In this document: piece by piece, positions 27,327-35,850 of the stretch
How positions within the stretch are numbered: position 1 is the first letter of the stretch
How the letters are laid out: each line of letters opens with the position of its first letter
Assembly (NCBI GenBank): GCA_019638625.1
Contig: JAHBTK010000003.1
Location: 744,001 to 808,000, forward strand
From: Chitinophagaceae bacterium
GTDB lineage: Bacteria; Bacteroidota; Bacteroidia; Chitinophagales; Chitinophagaceae
DNA: 64,000 nucleotides
Direction: 5' to 3'
The notes under the pieces: model-generated
Told to the model about the DNA's origin: nothing
Databases searched by the model: none
What the model saw: only the letters and a program-made list of their open reading frames with translations
Position numbers and translations under genes: made by a program

Positions 27327-28859
27327 ATGCTATCAACTACAAGAACGATTTTATTTTTAAATTTTCTACTGCTCATAACCGCAATTCCTGCGGGAGCACA
27401 GGAATATGATACAATTAAGATCAAGGAAGGTGATATCGATGCTACAAGACGTGTACGTCGCGCCCAACTCAATGATCATATACGGCCTTCCTGGCATTTA
27501 ACCATTGCTGAAGGGACCGGGTACCCTTTCGATCCCAACGGTGCGATTTTTAAAGATGGCGTTTATCATCTCTGGCATCTTTACCAGGACGAAGGCCGTC
27601 ATCACTGGCAGCATCTTTCCAGTGTTGATCTGTTTCATTGGCGCTGGCATTCCAATGATCTGCGACCCCATGCCGGTGATCCTGATGTTGGCATCTTCAG
27701 CGGTAATGCTTTTCTTGCCAAAGATGGTAATGTTGTTATGGCCTATCATGGTGTAGGTACTGATGGCAATTGTGTTGCATACAGCAGTGATAAAGATTTA
27801 GATAGCTGGCAAAAGCCCAAAGCCAATCCTATTGCTAAACCTGGCTGGGATCCGCATATGTGGTACGAGAACAATCAGTATTATATGATTTCAGGTGGCG
27901 TACCTGTTTCGGAAGGCAAACCCAACCCTGCAATACTTTATACAGGCAGCAGTTATAAAGAACCGATGCAAAAGGTCGGTAATTTTATGACGCATGATTT
28001 GCCTGGTGTGGACGATTTTGAAGATATATCCTGTCCTGATTTTTTTAAACTGGATGATAAATGGGTATTACTTTGTATCAGCCACACACGAGGTGCCAGG
28101 TATTATATCGGTGAGTGGAATGGAAAACAGTTTAAACCGGAATACCATCATCGCATGAACTGGCCGGGTGGTACTTTTTTCGCTCCGGAAACATTAGTGG
28201 ATGACAAGGGCCGTCGTATACTCTGGGCCTGGGTGCTCGATAGCAAATCTGGTGTTTCCAGTGGCACTATGTCAATGCCACGCGTGCTCACACTGGCAAA
28301 AGACAAGAAGTCATTGAATATAGAACCCGCTGAAGAGATTGAATTACTTCGTTATCAACCGCAGGTTGGCAAGCCATTTACCGTTGCAGCCGGGAAGTCT
28401 GCAACGATAGAAGGGATTGCTGGCAACAGTCTCGAATTGAACTTGGTTATCGATCCGGGACAAGCAAAGCGATTTGGGTTAAAAGTATTTAGCTCTGCCG
28501 ATGGTCGTGAACAAACACCCGTCATCTTTGATATTGATAAGAAAACGTTAAGTATCGATATGCGCAAATCCAGCCTGGATACTATCAATTATAAGATATT
28601 TACTATGGTGAAAGACCCTAAATCGTATGTGACTACACAGGAAGCTCCTTTTGAATTAAAGAAAGGGGAGAAGTTACACCTGCGTGTATTTCTTGATAAA
28701 TCCATGCTGGAAGTTTTTGCCAACGGAAGGCAATGTATTACCCAGGTTGTGTATCCCACACTGAAAGATGCGGTAAATCTGGAAGTCTTTAGTGAAGATG
28801 GACCGATGAAAGTGGAAGTGGTAAAATCCTGGAAATTATTTCCTGCTATGCAATGGTAA
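27327..28859 (+). CDS. Glycoside hydrolase family 32-like protein, divergent
   Basis: A 510-residue exported protein (signal peptide to about residue 24) with a five-bladed GH32 propeller and a C-terminal beta-sandwich. GH32 enzymes hydrolyse fructans or sucrose. The nucleophile motif is FDPNG (Asp69), and GIFSGNAF and a WDPHMW block (Asp174; normally RDP) follow. Where GH32 normally reads WECPD the sequence is EDISCPD (232-238): the usual acid/base Glu position is Ser235, with Glu232 three residues earlier. It therefore belongs to a deviating subgroup, and fructan activity is uncertain. Confidence 0.8.
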   Translation: MLSTTRTILFLNFLLLITAIPAGAQEYDTIKIKEGDIDATRRVRRAQLNDHIRPSWHLTIAEGTGYPFDPNGAIFKDGVYHLWHLYQDEGRHHWQHLSSVDLFHWRWHSNDLRPHAGDPDVGIFSGNAFLAKDGNVVMAYHGVGTDGNCVAYSSDKDLDSWQKPKANPIAKPGWDPHMWYENNQYYMISGGVPVSEGKPNPAILYTGSSYKEPMQKVGNFMTHDLPGVDDFEDISCPDFFKLDDKWVLLCISHTRGARYYIGEWNGKQFKPEYHHRMNWPGGTFFAPETLVDDKGRRILWAWVLDSKSGVSSGTMSMPRVLTLAKDKKSLNIEPAEEIELLRYQPQVGKPFTVAAGKSATIEGIAGNSLELNLVIDPGQAKRFGLKVFSSADGREQTPVIFDIDKKTLSIDMRKSSLDTINYKIFTMVKDPKSYVTTQEAPFELKKGEKLHLRVFLDKSMLEVFANGRQCITQVVYPTLKDAVNLEVFSEDGPMKVEVVKSWKLFPAMQW

Positions 28860-28937
28860 TTGGAAAAACTTTCCTTGTTATCTAAAAAAAGTTACCCTTT
28901 GATGTGACCTTTAACCAATAAATAACTTTTACTTTTT

Positions 28938-29114
28938 ATGATTGGAAAAAGAACTACTTATTTTCTTGCACTACTTCTGCTGGTGGCACTTGATAGCTGT
29001 AAGATTCAGCCTAACCTGAAATTCTCTGCTCAAGCTCCAATACCTATTATTTTTGATACAGCATCGATGCCTTATTTGAAAGAAGTTGAAGAACTGGTGG
29101 GAAGCAATACCTAA
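28938..29114 (+). CDS. Short lipoprotein-like gene, possibly truncated
   Basis: A 58-residue frame with a lipoprotein signal (FLALLLLVALDSC, Cys at 21) and a 37-residue mature part ending KEVEELVGSNT. It lies downstream of the GH32-like gene in the same direction. The mature part reads like the N-terminus of a longer secreted protein, so this may be the surviving front of a broken gene; no continuation is visible in the next 300 bases. Confidence 0.4.
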   Translation: MIGKRTTYFLALLLLVALDSCKIQPNLKFSAQAPIPIIFDTASMPYLKEVEELVGSNT

Positions 29115-29490
29115 TTCATCACCTTTAGTAAAGTCTCCCACCTCGAATAAGGGTTCCATATATAAAAGTAATAATATATTTTTTTGTTGAAACAGCATGC
29201 TTTTCTGGGAATTTGATAATCCATATTTAATAATTCATTAAGGCGGCCAACTTTCTTAAATCAAACAGGAAAAAGAACCGTCCGTTTGTTCAATAGTGGT
29301 TTTGATATTTTCTCCGCTATATAACTTTAAGAAGCCATGAAATTTTTATTGCAGCAAGCTGAGTCCGGATGATAACAGACAGACTCCGGCACCTTCACCC
29401 TCGCCGGCGCATCAATCCAGACAAGTTCTCCGGGCTTTTTCAGGTATTCGTTGGTTTTCTTGTTCGTTTATAGCCGGCGGAAGAAACACC
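29115..29490. other. Gene-poor intergenic region
   Basis: No gene I can support. On the minus strand a start-less frame of about 43 codons (29329-29470) has coding-like composition (KKPGELVWIDAPARVKV) and may be a gene remnant. Confidence 0.3.
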
Positions 29491-29522
29491 TTGCATATCC
29501 GGCTGTATAAATGATACCTTTG
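29491..29522 (+). promoter_or_regulatory. gpsA promoter
   Basis: TTG, a 21-nt spacer, TACCTTTG, then 24 nt to the ATG at 29547. The box excludes the longer in-frame start at 29511. Confidence 0.7.
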
Positions 29523-29546
29523 TGCCGCAATAACACAGTTTATATT

Positions 29547-30581
29547 ATGCAGTTTGGAATAACAGGAAGCGGCACCTGGGCTACCGCCCTGGCTAAAATA
29601 CTCACGGATGGCGGGTTACATATTAACTGGCTGGTGAGGGATGAAGATACGGCCAGGCATATTAAAAAAAGAGGACATAATCCCCGGTACCTGACCTCGG
29701 TTTCTTTTGATACGGGACTGCTTTCCCTGCACACGGTTAACAGCAAATTCATTGATGAGACCCAATATAATATTATTGCGACGCCTTCTGCCTATGTAAC
29801 AAAAGCGCTGGAGGGCCTGCGGCCAAAACACCTGGCCGGAAAAAAGATCATATCGGCGGTAAAAGGCATCCTGCCACAGCAAAATATGCTGCTTAATGAT
29901 TTCCTGAAACAGAAATTTGACTTTCCACTTGACAACTATTTCACAATAATGGGGCCCTGCCACGCAGAGGAAGTAGCGGGCGAAAGGCTCTCCTATCTCA
30001 CATTTTCGGGTACCCATCGGGCGGAAGCACAAAAAATAGCCGACAAATTCAGAACAGGGTATATCAATACGATTGTCAATACAGATGTTTACGGAGTACA
30101 GTATGCGGCTATTCTTAAGAATATTTATGCCGTTGCCTCCGGAATCGCGTTGGGAAAAGGGTATGGCGATAATTTCCAGAGTGTTTTGATCTCCAACTGT
30201 GCGGATGAAATGGCGGGATTCCTGCGGAAAGTGGGAATCAGGAATATGAAGGTGGGAATACATTCGGCAAAAAAAGAGCATCAGAAAAAATCTCCCAATT
30301 ATGCCGCGTCGGTTTACCTGGGAGATCTGTTGGTTACCTGTTATTCCCTGTTCAGCCGCAACCGTACTTTCGGCGCCATGGTAGGGAAAGGATATTCCGT
30401 ACAGTCTGCCCAGGTGGAAATGAAGATGGTGGCGGAGGGATACAATGCCAGCCGGAGCATTTACTCCCTCAACAAAGAAGTAAATGCCGATATGCCCATC
30501 GCCCGGACCGTATATGAAATGCTCTGGAAAGGGCTTTCCGTGAGCAACGGACTGAAAAGAATAGAGGATACACTGGTATAA
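29547..30581 (+). CDS. gpsA: Glycerol-3-phosphate dehydrogenase [NAD(P)+]
   Basis: GpsA reduces dihydroxyacetone phosphate to sn-glycerol 3-phosphate for phospholipid synthesis. The 344-residue product begins with the Rossmann motif GITGSGTWATALA, contains MGPCHAEEV and the catalytic lysine in AAILKNIYAVASG, and ends in the all-helical C-domain. The promoter sets the start. Confidence 0.95.
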   Translation: MQFGITGSGTWATALAKILTDGGLHINWLVRDEDTARHIKKRGHNPRYLTSVSFDTGLLSLHTVNSKFIDETQYNIIATPSAYVTKALEGLRPKHLAGKKIISAVKGILPQQNMLLNDFLKQKFDFPLDNYFTIMGPCHAEEVAGERLSYLTFSGTHRAEAQKIADKFRTGYINTIVNTDVYGVQYAAILKNIYAVASGIALGKGYGDNFQSVLISNCADEMAGFLRKVGIRNMKVGIHSAKKEHQKKSPNYAASVYLGDLLVTCYSLFSRNRTFGAMVGKGYSVQSAQVEMKMVAEGYNASRSIYSLNKEVNADMPIARTVYEMLWKGLSVSNGLKRIEDTLV

Positions 30582-30723
30582 TATGGGTTTCCGTTTCTAT
30601 GCTGATCGCGATGAGGGCGTCAACACAATGCGCTTTTTTAATATTTTTGAAGCCATATAAAAACAGCTTGTACTTTTTATGCCGCGGTTTGCAGAAAACC
30701 TGCCGGCGAAAAATCTCTCAACT

Positions 30724-31665
30724 ATGCAAAAGAAGTTACTGATCAACATTTTTATTCCGCTTATTATAACAGGGCTTTTTGGGTCCTGTAACCAGGGAAC
30801 GGGGAACAAGGAAGAGGGGGGACTGGTGATAGGAGCGTCTATGCTAAGCCTGCAGTCTGAGTTTGTGGTGAATGTAAAAGATGCCATGGAAGAGGAAGCA
30901 AAAAACCAAAAGATCAAACTGATCGTAAATGATGCGCAACGGACGGCGGACAGGCAGGTACAGCAAATTGAAAGCTTTATAGCGCAGCGGGTAGATGCTA
31001 TTATTTTAAACCCCTGCGAAGTGGAGGCCAGTTCGCCTGCCGTGGAAAAAGCAAAAGCCGCCGGAATACCTGTTGTGAATGTAAACTCGGAAACCTCGGC
31101 TGAACCGGACGGTTTCGTGGGCTCTAGGGACGAAGAGTCTGCCGAAATAGCCATGGAACATATTGCCAAACTGCTGAACGGAAAGGGAAATATAGTAATG
31201 ATAGACGGGTATATGGGTCAGGCTGCCCAGTTAAAAAGAGCGGCGGGCGCAAAAGCCGTTCTGGAAAAATACCCGGAAATAAAAGTGCTGGCTGAACAAA
31301 CGGCCGACTGGGACCGGGCGAAAGCGATGAGTCTTATGGAAAACTGGATACAGTCTTACGGGGATAAGATCAACGCGGTGTTTGCCCAGAATGATGAAAT
31401 GGGGATGGGAGCTTTACAGGCGCTGGAGCAGGCAAAGATGAAAGAAAAGGTGGTGGTGGTAAGCATTGATGCCATTGCCGATGCGCTTCATGCCGTGAAA
31501 AGCGGCCGGCTGAACGCTACGGTTTTCCAGGACGCCAAAGGTCAGGGAGCAGGGGCTGTGGACATGGCGATCAAGCTGGCAAAAAAGGAGCCGGTGGAAA
31601 ATACCGCCATTTTTATACCATTTCAATTGGTGACCACAGACAATGTGGATAGCTTCATAAAATAA
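30724..31665 (+). CDS. Ribose-type sugar-binding lipoprotein (periplasmic binding protein family 1)
   Basis: A 313-residue lipoprotein (lipobox LFGSC, about residue 19) of the RbsB type: two Rossmann-like lobes beginning LVIGASMLSLQSEF, with AQRTADRQVQQIESF and AQNDEMGMGALQAL in the positions of the sugar site and hinge. Such proteins feed ABC importers or chemosensors, but no permease or ATPase gene is beside it. The ATG at 30724 gives a proper signal; an open extension to 30679 does not. The 2OG oxygenase starts 17 nt downstream. Confidence 0.85.
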   Translation: MQKKLLINIFIPLIITGLFGSCNQGTGNKEEGGLVIGASMLSLQSEFVVNVKDAMEEEAKNQKIKLIVNDAQRTADRQVQQIESFIAQRVDAIILNPCEVEASSPAVEKAKAAGIPVVNVNSETSAEPDGFVGSRDEESAEIAMEHIAKLLNGKGNIVMIDGYMGQAAQLKRAAGAKAVLEKYPEIKVLAEQTADWDRAKAMSLMENWIQSYGDKINAVFAQNDEMGMGALQALEQAKMKEKVVVVSIDAIADALHAVKSGRLNATVFQDAKGQGAGAVDMAIKLAKKEPVENTAIFIPFQLVTTDNVDSFIK

Positions 31666-31682
31666 ACATTCAAAATATTTTT

Positions 31683-32615
31683 ATGACAAGTATACCGGTT
31701 GTTGACCTGGAACAGTTTACAAAGGGCAGCCAGTCGTCAAAAACAGCCTTTATTGAAGAGTTGGGAAAAGCATATGAAGAAGTCGGATTCGTCGCTGTCA
31801 GGAATCATGGTATAAGGGCGGACCTGATTGATAACCTTTACAAAGAAGTGAAGACTTTTTTCGCGCTTTCGGCGTCGCAGAAATCTGCTTATGAAATTGA
31901 AGGACTGGCCGGGCAGAGGGGGTATACTTCTTTCGGTAAGGAACATGCGAAAGGAAGTGATGCCCCGGATTTAAAGGAATTTTTTCAATACGGACAAATA
32001 ACACACAGCGGAGAGTATCCGGATAATGTTGTGGTGAAAGAATTGCCGCGGTTCAACCCTATATTCGATGAGGCTTACAGGGCTTTTGAAATATCCGGAA
32101 GCCACCTGCTGAGAGCCATTGCCTTATACCTGCAACTGGAGAAGAACTATTTTGACCGGCATATCGAACAGGGAAACTCAATATTGAGAGTGATCCATTA
32201 TCCGCCCATAAAAGAAGAACCCCGGTCGGCAATAAGAGCGGAGCAGCACGAAGACATCAATTTAATAACCCTGCTGGTAGGGGCCAGTGCAGACGGGCTG
32301 GAGATACTTAACAAACAGGGAAACTGGTTCCCGGTAACCTCGTTGCCCGACCAGATAGTGGTGAATGTGGGCGATATGCTGCAACGGCTTACCAATAACC
32401 GCTTAAAAAGTACCACGCACAGGGTGGTAAATCCCGCGAGGGAGTTGTGGAATACTTCCCGCTTTTCTATTCCTTTTTTCCTGCATCCGAAAAGCGAAAT
32501 GTCGCTGGCCTGCCTGGAGAGTTGTGTGGATGCGGAACATCCGAAACAATATGCGGACATCACCGCGGGCGAATACCTGGATGAGAGGCTGCGGGAGATC
32601 GGACTGAAAAAATAA
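31683..32615 (+). CDS. Isopenicillin N synthase-like 2-oxoglutarate/Fe(II) dioxygenase
   Basis: A 310-residue cytosolic oxygenase. The DIOX_N domain occupies the first 110 residues. In the double-stranded beta-helix the iron ligands are the His and Asp of EQHEDINLITLL and the His of STTHRVVNP, with the 2-oxoglutarate-binding Arg-x-Ser in TSRFSIPFF. The substrate is not evident. It is closely spaced with the sugar-binding lipoprotein gene, an unusual pairing. Confidence 0.9.
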   Translation: MTSIPVVDLEQFTKGSQSSKTAFIEELGKAYEEVGFVAVRNHGIRADLIDNLYKEVKTFFALSASQKSAYEIEGLAGQRGYTSFGKEHAKGSDAPDLKEFFQYGQITHSGEYPDNVVVKELPRFNPIFDEAYRAFEISGSHLLRAIALYLQLEKNYFDRHIEQGNSILRVIHYPPIKEEPRSAIRAEQHEDINLITLLVGASADGLEILNKQGNWFPVTSLPDQIVVNVGDMLQRLTNNRLKSTTHRVVNPARELWNTSRFSIPFFLHPKSEMSLACLESCVDAEHPKQYADITAGEYLDERLREIGLKK

Positions 32616-32740
32616 GATTTAATTGTTACGAAAGATTTTTTACCGGCGATAGCCCGGGAGCATGTTGCGGCAGGGATTGCTTACGGGCGAAAGAGACCTG
32701 TAATAAACGCAAGAAAGCTGCAGCGGCTCAACAGGAAAAA

Positions 32741-32820
32741 TAGAACGGCACGGCTTGGGGATGTGGCGGTATTCCGTGATTCGTCGCCCCGCCATATAGC
32801 CAAGCCGAATGTTGTACGCA
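32741..32820 (-). repeat. attC-like imperfect palindrome 1
   Basis: CGGCTTGG (32751-32758) pairs with CCAAGCCG (32800-32807); inside, GTGGCGG pairs with CCGCCAT across a short internal loop, leaving an apical loop. The end towards the small gene is GTTGTACGCA. This outline (two stems, asymmetric loop, inverted 7-bp ends) resembles integron attC sites, though the ends do not match GTTRRRY strictly. Confidence 0.4.
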
Positions 32821-32824
32821 TGTT

Positions 32825-33130
32825 TTAGGTCTGCCTATATAACGTCCAGGTCCCTGTACACTCATATTCGTCAAGTACTCTTATGATACCTTTATCGTCA
32901 ATGTCCCAATACTTAGGATACTTCTTTATAAAGCTAATAATCCCATTGTCTATAAAGCCTGCAATTGTTGCAGGCTTGTCAAAAACCTCTTTACCTTCAT
33001 CATCTACGCATATTCCTTTAATAACTCCGTCAACTAAAGACCATTCAATTTCAAAAGGAACAGATTTCCCTTTTAGATTGTCTGGATATGGTTCTCCATA
33101 TGTATATTGACCGATAAGTTTTTCTATCAT
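32825..33130 (-). CDS. Hypothetical protein in a cassette-like unit
   Basis: A 101-residue soluble acidic protein (starts MIEKLIGQYTYGEPYPDN) with no signal peptide or membrane helix and a beta-strand-rich middle. Unrecognised. It is AT-richer than its neighbours, runs against the flanking oxygenase gene, and sits between two related palindromic repeats, as single-gene cassettes do. An orphan immunity protein or enzyme accessory is conceivable; the sequence does not decide. Confidence 0.65.
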   Translation of the reverse strand: MIEKLIGQYTYGEPYPDNLKGKSVPFEIEWSLVDGVIKGICVDDEGKEVFDKPATIAGFIDNGIISFIKKYPKYWDIDDKGIIRVLDEYECTGTWTLYRQT

Positions 33131-33196
33131 AATTAATATGTTTTCAGAAATTAAGTCGATAAGGTCTTAATTGTTGATAGTCGTTTGTCTGCAAGT

Positions 33197-33227
33197 TGCG
33201 TACAACGCTGTAGGTATTCCGTTAAGC
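33197..33227 (-). repeat. attC-like repeat 2, partial
   Basis: TGCGTACAAC here is the exact inverse of GTTGTACGCA at 32811-32820, and GGTATTCCGT (33213-33222) repeats a 10-mer of repeat 1 (32768-32777). It is cut short by the adjoining terminator. Confidence 0.4.
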
Positions 33228-33265
33228 AACTACAAAGGAGCTTCAACCGAAGCTCCTTTGTAGTT
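33228..33265. terminator. Long perfect hairpin terminator
   Basis: A 17-bp perfect stem (AACTACAAAGGAGCTTC and its complement) with an AACC loop, just after the outer-membrane protein gene on the minus strand. Confidence 0.85.
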
Positions 33266-33281
33266 ATATAAATACGATATT

Positions 33282-33794
33282 TTAGAAGGTATATCTTGCA
33301 GAAATACCGCCATTGCCAGCATAAAAGCGGTTGTAGTAACTATAGGGATTTACAATACTGAAAGTAGGCCTGATATCGGCGCTCACGTTCAACGGGATAT
33401 TGTTGAATTTATAATCAACTCCGCCGGTCGGGAATAACCCCAGTCCAAAACCCTTGTACGCATCGTTGCTTGAAAAGCTGTTGTAAGCGGTTACACCGCC
33501 ACCAACAAACCACTTAAGTCCCTCCACACTTCCGATGGGAAAATGATGCTGGTAAGATAAAGAAGCTGAAAGATTAAACCAGTTATAACCGGTTATGCCG
33601 TAGGGTCTGAACCCAACGTTAACTTCAATAGCGCCCGGGTCGGTAACAAAAACCTTATAGGAACCTGCAATCAGGTCGTAATAACCGCCTCCTACTCTCC
33701 CGCCAATGGCACTTTTATAATCTCCGCCATCCTGGGCATAAGTTGACCCAAATAATCCGGCAAAGCATACAAGTATCAGTAAACTCTTTTTCAT
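33282..33794 (-). CDS. Small outer-membrane beta-barrel protein
   Basis: A 170-residue protein with a signal peptide (cleavage after TYAQ) and alternating amphipathic strands rich in Gly and aromatics, ending in ISARYTF, with the C-terminal Phe typical of outer-membrane barrels. Length suggests an eight-stranded barrel. Function unknown. Confidence 0.75.
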   Translation of the reverse strand: MKKSLLILVCFAGLFGSTYAQDGGDYKSAIGGRVGGGYYDLIAGSYKVFVTDPGAIEVNVGFRPYGITGYNWFNLSASLSYQHHFPIGSVEGLKWFVGGGVTAYNSFSSNDAYKGFGLGLFPTGGVDYKFNNIPLNVSADIRPTFSIVNPYSYYNRFYAGNGGISARYTF

Positions 33795-33825
33795 TTCTTT
33801 AAGTTTAATTAAGTATTTTAGGCAA

Positions 33826-33833
33826 CAAAAGTA
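33826..33833 (-). promoter_or_regulatory. -7 box of the outer-membrane protein gene
   Basis: TACTTTTG on the minus strand, leaving a leader of about 27 nt with an A-rich, SD-free start region. Confidence 0.5.
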
Positions 33834-33928
33834 TATAAAATTTTGAGTTTTTCTAACCCCGGTACAGGAATGACCTACACCGGGAGTGATTTAGTTCAAC
33901 CTTTTTTTAAAACCCATATTTGCTTGTC

Positions 33929-34819
33929 ATGAATGTCGGAATTATTTCAACCGTGCTTCTTCCCCTGGCACTGGCCATTATCATGTTTGGACTTGGCTTA
34001 TCATTGAAAATCAATGATTTTAAAAGAATTTTTCAGTACCCCAAAGCGGTGGTTACCGGCTCTTTTACACAGTTGGTCTTATTACCGGTGTTAGGCTTTG
34101 GCATTGCCGCTATGTTATTATCGCATAGTCCTGAACTGGCGATAGGACTGGTGATACTTGCCATGTGTCCGGGCGGTCCCACGGCCAACCTGATAACGCA
34201 CCTGGCAAACGGAGATACGGCATTGTGTATATCACTCACGGCTATCTCCAGTATAGTAAAGATCTTTACGATTCCCCTGATGGTAAATTTTGCCATACAA
34301 AAATATATGGGCACTGCGGCCGGGCTGCAACTGGATGTGGTGAGTTCTATAATAAAGATCATTACCATTACCCTTGTTCCGGCGGCGCTGGGCATGCTGG
34401 TGAAAGCCAGGTTTGCAGGGTTTGCGCAGGCGGCGCAAAAGCCGGTGAAAATTTTATCGGCCGTTTTCCTGGTGCTCGTAATTGTTGCAGCCATTTTCCA
34501 GGAAAGAGCTACCATAGCCCGGTCTTTCTCCATTGCCGGTCCGGCAGCGCTTCTGCTGAATATTTCGGGAATGGCATTGGGTTATTTCATTCCGCAGTTG
34601 TTGAAATTACCGGTCACTCAAAGAATTACCATCAGTATTGAGACCAGTATTCAGAACGGTACGCTGGCGATAGCCATCGCCAGCAGCCCGCTGATGCTGA
34701 ACAATTCCACCATGGCCATTCCGGCTGTGGTGTACAGCATCATCATGTTTATTACGGCAGGGATATTTGTTGGATTTTTGAACAGGAAGAGGAAGGCGGC
34801 GGAAAGCCCGGCAAAATAA
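33929..34819 (+). CDS. Bile acid:sodium symporter family (BASS) transporter
   Basis: A 296-residue integral membrane protein with about nine to ten helices and the BASS features MCPGGPTANLITHLANGD (Na+-site region) and SIETSIQNGTLAIAIASS near the second crossover. Bacterial BASS proteins carry organic anions (pantoate, 2-oxo acids, bile acids) with sodium; the substrate is not clear. ATG 33929 is chosen over a TTG at 33920 because a near-consensus -7 box (CATATTTG) lies just before it. Confidence 0.88.
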   Translation: MNVGIISTVLLPLALAIIMFGLGLSLKINDFKRIFQYPKAVVTGSFTQLVLLPVLGFGIAAMLLSHSPELAIGLVILAMCPGGPTANLITHLANGDTALCISLTAISSIVKIFTIPLMVNFAIQKYMGTAAGLQLDVVSSIIKIITITLVPAALGMLVKARFAGFAQAAQKPVKILSAVFLVLVIVAAIFQERATIARSFSIAGPAALLLNISGMALGYFIPQLLKLPVTQRITISIETSIQNGTLAIAIASSPLMLNNSTMAIPAVVYSIIMFITAGIFVGFLNRKRKAAESPAK

Positions 34820-34821
34820 TG

Positions 34822-34856
34822 AAACAACCTTTGGTTTTTAAAACCAAAGGTTGTTT
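34822..34856. terminator. Bidirectional hairpin terminator
   Basis: A 17-bp perfect inverted repeat (AAACAACCTTTGGTTTT and its complement) around one base; its outer arms give T-runs on both strands. It separates two convergent genes. Confidence 0.85.
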
Positions 34857-34865
34857 GAATTTGTT

Positions 34866-34970
34866 CTAAACGTACAGTACGGCAAATGTTGTCATTGCGG
34901 TAAAGTAGGCCAGGGCAGTCAGGTAAGCTACGATATCACGGGTAGCATGAAAAGTAAAACTGAGTTTCAT
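34866..34970 (-). CDS. 34-residue membrane peptide
   Basis: The frame MKLSFTFHATRDIVAYLTAL... ends TFAVLYV: a polar/basic N-terminus and one hydrophobic helix (about residues 13-33). It sits directly behind the shared terminator, so it has its own transcript end. Layout resembles the 47-residue protein at 5163-5306 (polar start, then a helix with Y-x-x-AM). Too short for homology claims. Confidence 0.45.
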   Translation of the reverse strand: MKLSFTFHATRDIVAYLTALAYFTAMTTFAVLYV

Positions 34971-35819
34971 AGACACTGGTTTTAAAGGGTTTAAAATGAC
35001 AGGGTCACGGATTGCAAACTAAAGGGGTTGCCGGTTTTCGGAGGGTGCGGATAAAAGTATTGGACAAAAAACGGGGCTTAACGACATATATGTTATTAAT
35101 CCACATTCATAACGCCGGGTGGTGGAAAACTATTGTGTAACGATTAACAAAGATCACTAAAGAAAGAGGTGGTTCTAAAAAGGGAACTGTTTATGCGTCC
35201 TTAGCGCTTCATCGCGGCTTTGCGCGAAATATGAATCCGTTGCCGGATGCCCTGGGAGCACTCAACAGCGATATTCGCGGAGCCTGCCCCTGCCTGCCGT
35301 TCGGCAGTTCAGACGGGCGTTTACAGAAGCAAATTAATATTTCACCACGCTGCGGCTCATCATACTAACTATTCCATATTACTACAAATATTTACGGTGC
35401 GCTGCACCTTTTTACAGATCGTTGATTCACAGCTTACCCTATATGTATTGGCAGCGAAGGGGGAGATCTCATGAACGTGCGGGAGATTTCTCACTACACT
35501 ACCTGCCTGCCGGTAGGTAGGCGTTCCATTGAGATGACTATAGCTCGTTGAAAACATTGGTACCCCGACTAAAACATACTTGCAAAAATATTTTGAACCA
35601 TTGTAAATGAATGTTACCGCTTTGCCGTGTAGTTGTAAGTAAAGCCCTGTAAGGGCGATATTTTGGTAGAACCGGAATTTCCTTTATCAAAGCCCCGGAA
35701 GGGGCGACATTATTTTTATACCCGGCAACAAAACGTTCACGAACGATAAATTGGGTTTTTCATTAATCCCTTTCTGCCGTTAATATACCCCGACAGCTAT
35801 AGTTTACCGCTCAATACTA
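34971..35819. repeat. Intergenic region with short palindromic repeats
   Basis: No gene I can support in 850 bases. It has GCCC-TGTAA-GGGC (35644-35656), GCCCC-GGAA-GGGGC (35692-35705) and a CTACC...GGTAG palindrome (about 35499-35520). The GCCC pair, about 50 bp apart, is a repeat type familiar from Bacteroidota intergenic DNA. Confidence 0.5.
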
Positions 35820-35827
35820 TACTTTTG
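35820..35827 (+). promoter_or_regulatory. -7 box of the M20 amidohydrolase gene
   Basis: TACTTTTG, 23 nt before the ATG; no clear -33 TTG. Confidence 0.45.
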
Positions 35828-35850
35828 TTCATCTGCTTAAACCATGGGTG

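Noticed and set aside
35247..35557. Small frames on both strands in the 34.97-35.82 kb gap
   Set aside because: They run through palindromic repeats and have no recognisable features; the gap looks non-coding.
35705..35730. Palindrome CGTTCACGAACG as a third parS site
   Set aside because: It lacks the CACGTG centre of parS; only the two sites near 20 kb match the core.
34971..35819. CRISPR-like repeats
   Set aside because: The repeats are two short palindromes of different sequence about 50 bp apart, without regular spacers or cas genes.
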